Of a stretch of DNA of 64,000 nucleotides, positions 62,363 to 64,000 are shown one piece after another. The DNA is from Eubacteriales bacterium (GTDB lineage Bacteria > Bacillota > Clostridia > Eubacteriales > Anaerofustaceae). The notes under the pieces were generated by a model, which did not search any database, was not told the DNA's origin, and worked only from the letters and a program-made list of their open reading frames with translations. The position numbers were made by a program, and so were the translations under genes. Numbering within the stretch: the first letter of the stretch is position 1; each line of letters opens with the position of its first letter. The DNA lies in contig JAIKVR010000066.1 in the NCBI GenBank assembly GCA_024685545.1, positions 38,764 to 102,763 on the forward strand, read 5' to 3'.

Positions 62363-64000
62363 CTATCTCCCGAGATCTATGTAATTGTATGGGATACCCA
62401 TTTTGTCAAGGGCCTGCGTTTCCGCCCTGCGGCAGGTAAACAGCAGTATCTGCCTTTTATCTGAGGCTTTGGCGAGGAGCGTCATGATATTCATGAGCCT
62501 GTCCTCGTCGTACTGAACAAAGCAGTCGTCCAAGATTATCGGGATGGTCTTATCGGGGACGATAAGGTCCGCAGCGGCAAAGCGCACCGCGAAGTAGCAT
62601 TGGTCTATCGTGCCTCCGGAAAGATCTTTCAGATCTACCAGCTTGTCCGCCGCCTCATCCCGTACCTGAATGGTGAGCTTGTCGGAAACGTATACCTTCG
62701 TATATCTGCCGCCCGTGACCGTGCTGAGAAGTTCGGAAACATAATCATTGAACTTTCCGGAAATATATCCTTTTATATCTCCCGAGATCCTTACTATCGA
62801 CTCCTGAGCATCTGAATACGCCCGGTATCTCCTGTCAAGATCATCTATCTCGGCATTTACCGAGGCGATGTCCTCGGTGATCTCGCTGACTGGTCTTGAG
62901 TGCGATTCGCTTTCCCCGATGGCGCCCTTGAGCCTGGATACCTCCTCGGTGAGGCGGTTGTATTCGTCATAGGTCTCCTTCTCTTCCTGAGCGAGCTTCA
63001 GTACATAATCTTCTGGCAGATCACCGCTTGCCCCGGCGGCGATCGCCGCCTGAGCCTTCCCTGCAAGGGTCTCCTCGTCCAGATCACCCAACTGGAGGGT
63101 TGCTGCCTTCAGTGCTTCTTCATATCTAACCTTGGCGATCTCCCTGGCGCGTATCTTGGCGTATTCCCTGTCAAGAGCCTCTTCGTCTTCGCAGCGGGCA
63201 GATCTCAGGATGGAAGACAGGAGCTGCCCGTCATCCTTTAGCTTAATCTCAAGTTCCTTGGCCCTTTTCAGTCCTGCTTCGACGTTTTGCACCGCCTTGT
63301 CCTTCTCTTTGGTCAGCTTCGCAATCTCGCTCGACAGGTATTCAGCCCTCTCGAAGATGTCGCTGAGCTCCATTAAGTCCGAAGCTCCGTATTTGGACAG
63401 GAAAGACGACAGCTGTTCCCTGTATGCAACTTCCAGTCCGGTCCTTTTAACAATACTGTCGTATTCCTTTTTTATCGCCCTGCTGCTGAACAGGAAGTAC
63501 ATCAACGCCCCCACGGAGACGGCGCAGAGTACGGCACCTATGAGCGCGAATTTGAACCAGTTCGCATTGGATGAAACGAGCCCGATCAGAGCCAGGATCG
63601 CCGAAATGCCCGCAAAGCCTGCAGAGATCATAAGGGATATTAGTTTCATCCTGTCTGCCATGACGAATCTCTCCTCGATCAGAGGAGCTCTCTCGTCGTT
63701 CTCTCTCTCGTCCTTTATACGTGTGAGCTCTTTAGTTACGTTCTCGAATATGGCGGCATCCTTTACGGCATCCTGCATATCCACTTGTTCCTGAGAGAGT
63801 TCCGCGAGCTTTTCCTCCAAAGCGCGGGACTCTTTCTGTGCTTCAGAATAATCCAGGAGCGTCCTGCTGTATTCTTCTCTGGCGTCGGTCATCATGGCCT
63901 TTACCTCGCCATAGCGCCTGTATTCGCCTTCGCTGACCCTCACAGGCTCGTTCATTATGTCATTGAGTCCCTGGAGCGATGATGTCGCAGCCTTGAATTT
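62363..64000 (-). CDS. SMC/SbcC-like ATPase with membrane hairpin (YhaN-like), C-terminal part
   Basis: The frame is open to the window end, so about 545 C-terminal residues are visible and the Walker A half lies outside. A long coiled coil is interrupted near visible residues 119-171 by two membrane helices (MISAGFAGISAILALIGLVS and FALIGAVLCAVSVGALMYFL). The C-terminal ATPase lobe has the ABC signature LKDLSGGTIDQCYFAVRFAA and Walker B PIILDDCFVQYDEDR, then LLFTCRRAE. This matches the YhaN-like AAA family, usually encoded next to a metallophosphoesterase (YhaM/SbcD-like) acting on DNA ends. An ATG at 63955 is internal. Confidence 0.8.
   Translation of the reverse strand, partial: KFKAATSSLQGLNDIMNEPVRVSEGEYRRYGEVKAMMTDAREEYSRTLLDYSEAQKESRALEEKLAELSQEQVDMQDAVKDAAIFENVTKELTRIKDERENDERAPLIEERFVMADRMKLISLMISAGFAGISAILALIGLVSSNANWFKFALIGAVLCAVSVGALMYFLFSSRAIKKEYDSIVKRTGLEVAYREQLSSFLSKYGASDLMELSDIFERAEYLSSEIAKLTKEKDKAVQNVEAGLKRAKELEIKLKDDGQLLSSILRSARCEDEEALDREYAKIRAREIAKVRYEEALKAATLQLGDLDEETLAGKAQAAIAAGASGDLPEDYVLKLAQEEKETYDEYNRLTEEVSRLKGAIGESESHSRPVSEITEDIASVNAEIDDLDRRYRAYSDAQESIVRISGDIKGYISGKFNDYVSELLSTVTGGRYTKVYVSDKLTIQVRDEAADKLVDLKDLSGGTIDQCYFAVRFAAADLIVPDKTIPIILDDCFVQYDEDRLMNIMTLLAKASDKRQILLFTCRRAETQALDKMGIPYNYIDLGR

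Overview
The window reads as chromosomal DNA of an anaerobic Clostridia-type Bacillota. The support is a SCIFF ranthipeptide precursor next to its radical SAM maturase, the orders obgE-nadD-yqeK, lon-engB and mfd-prsA, PyrK-dependent dihydroorotate dehydrogenase, PyrR-type RNA control of the pyr operon, and strong AGGAGG ribosome binding sites. No rRNA, tRNA, insertion sequence, prophage or CRISPR array was seen. Family-level placement is not possible from this sequence alone.

Layout. 1-2.1 kb: the end of a siderophore/cobalamin-type binding protein, then a cobalamin riboswitch whose terminator stem also contains the Shine-Dalgarno of a 49-codon gene, a second small basic protein and a sugar isomerase-like TIM barrel. 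2.1-8.3 kb: TetR regulator, gltX, a YtcJ-type amidohydrolase, and a DUF134-NifX-like fusion overlapping a two-gene chromate transporter. 8.3-17.1 kb: a minus-strand de novo pyrimidine operon, pyrC-carB-pyrK-pyrD-pyrF-pyrE-pyrB, with a PyrR-binding hairpin and attenuator in its leader, no carA, and PyrB fused to a PyrI-like zinc domain. 17.1-18.0 kb: gene remnants. 18-24.5 kb: a GntR-ABC transporter operon with a nested dyad operator, a PIN-like protein, a strongly expressed-looking SDR, and argGH.

24.7-37.7 kb: a lipoprotein, mfd with an apparently leaderless start, a PrsA-like foldase, an APC permease, an XRE-TPR regulator, a TetR-CPBP pair and a solitary TerD-like protein. 37.8-53.3 kb: topA, then a long plus-strand housekeeping run (obgE, nadD, yqeK, SDR, galM, 5-formyl-THF cyclo-ligase, a pseudouridine synthase, lon, engB, serS, trpS). 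53.5-57.6 kb: a small accessory block (GNAT, DUF3795, Fe-S flavoprotein, hydrolase, MerR and GyrI-like effector-binding proteins). 57.8-64 kb, minus strand: the SCIFF locus scfA-scfB, a leucine-rich-repeat reading frame that abuts metK without any start codon, metK, a small lipoprotein and the C-terminal part of an SMC-like ATPase with a membrane hairpin.

Points most worth a second look: the metK/LRR junction, where a UUU-UAG slippery stop is the only visible way into the repeat frame; the SCIFF precursor with Gly where the studied peptides have the thioether-accepting Thr; and the riboswitch-controlled small-protein cassette. Gene functions are assigned by reading motifs and from memory of families; no database search was run.
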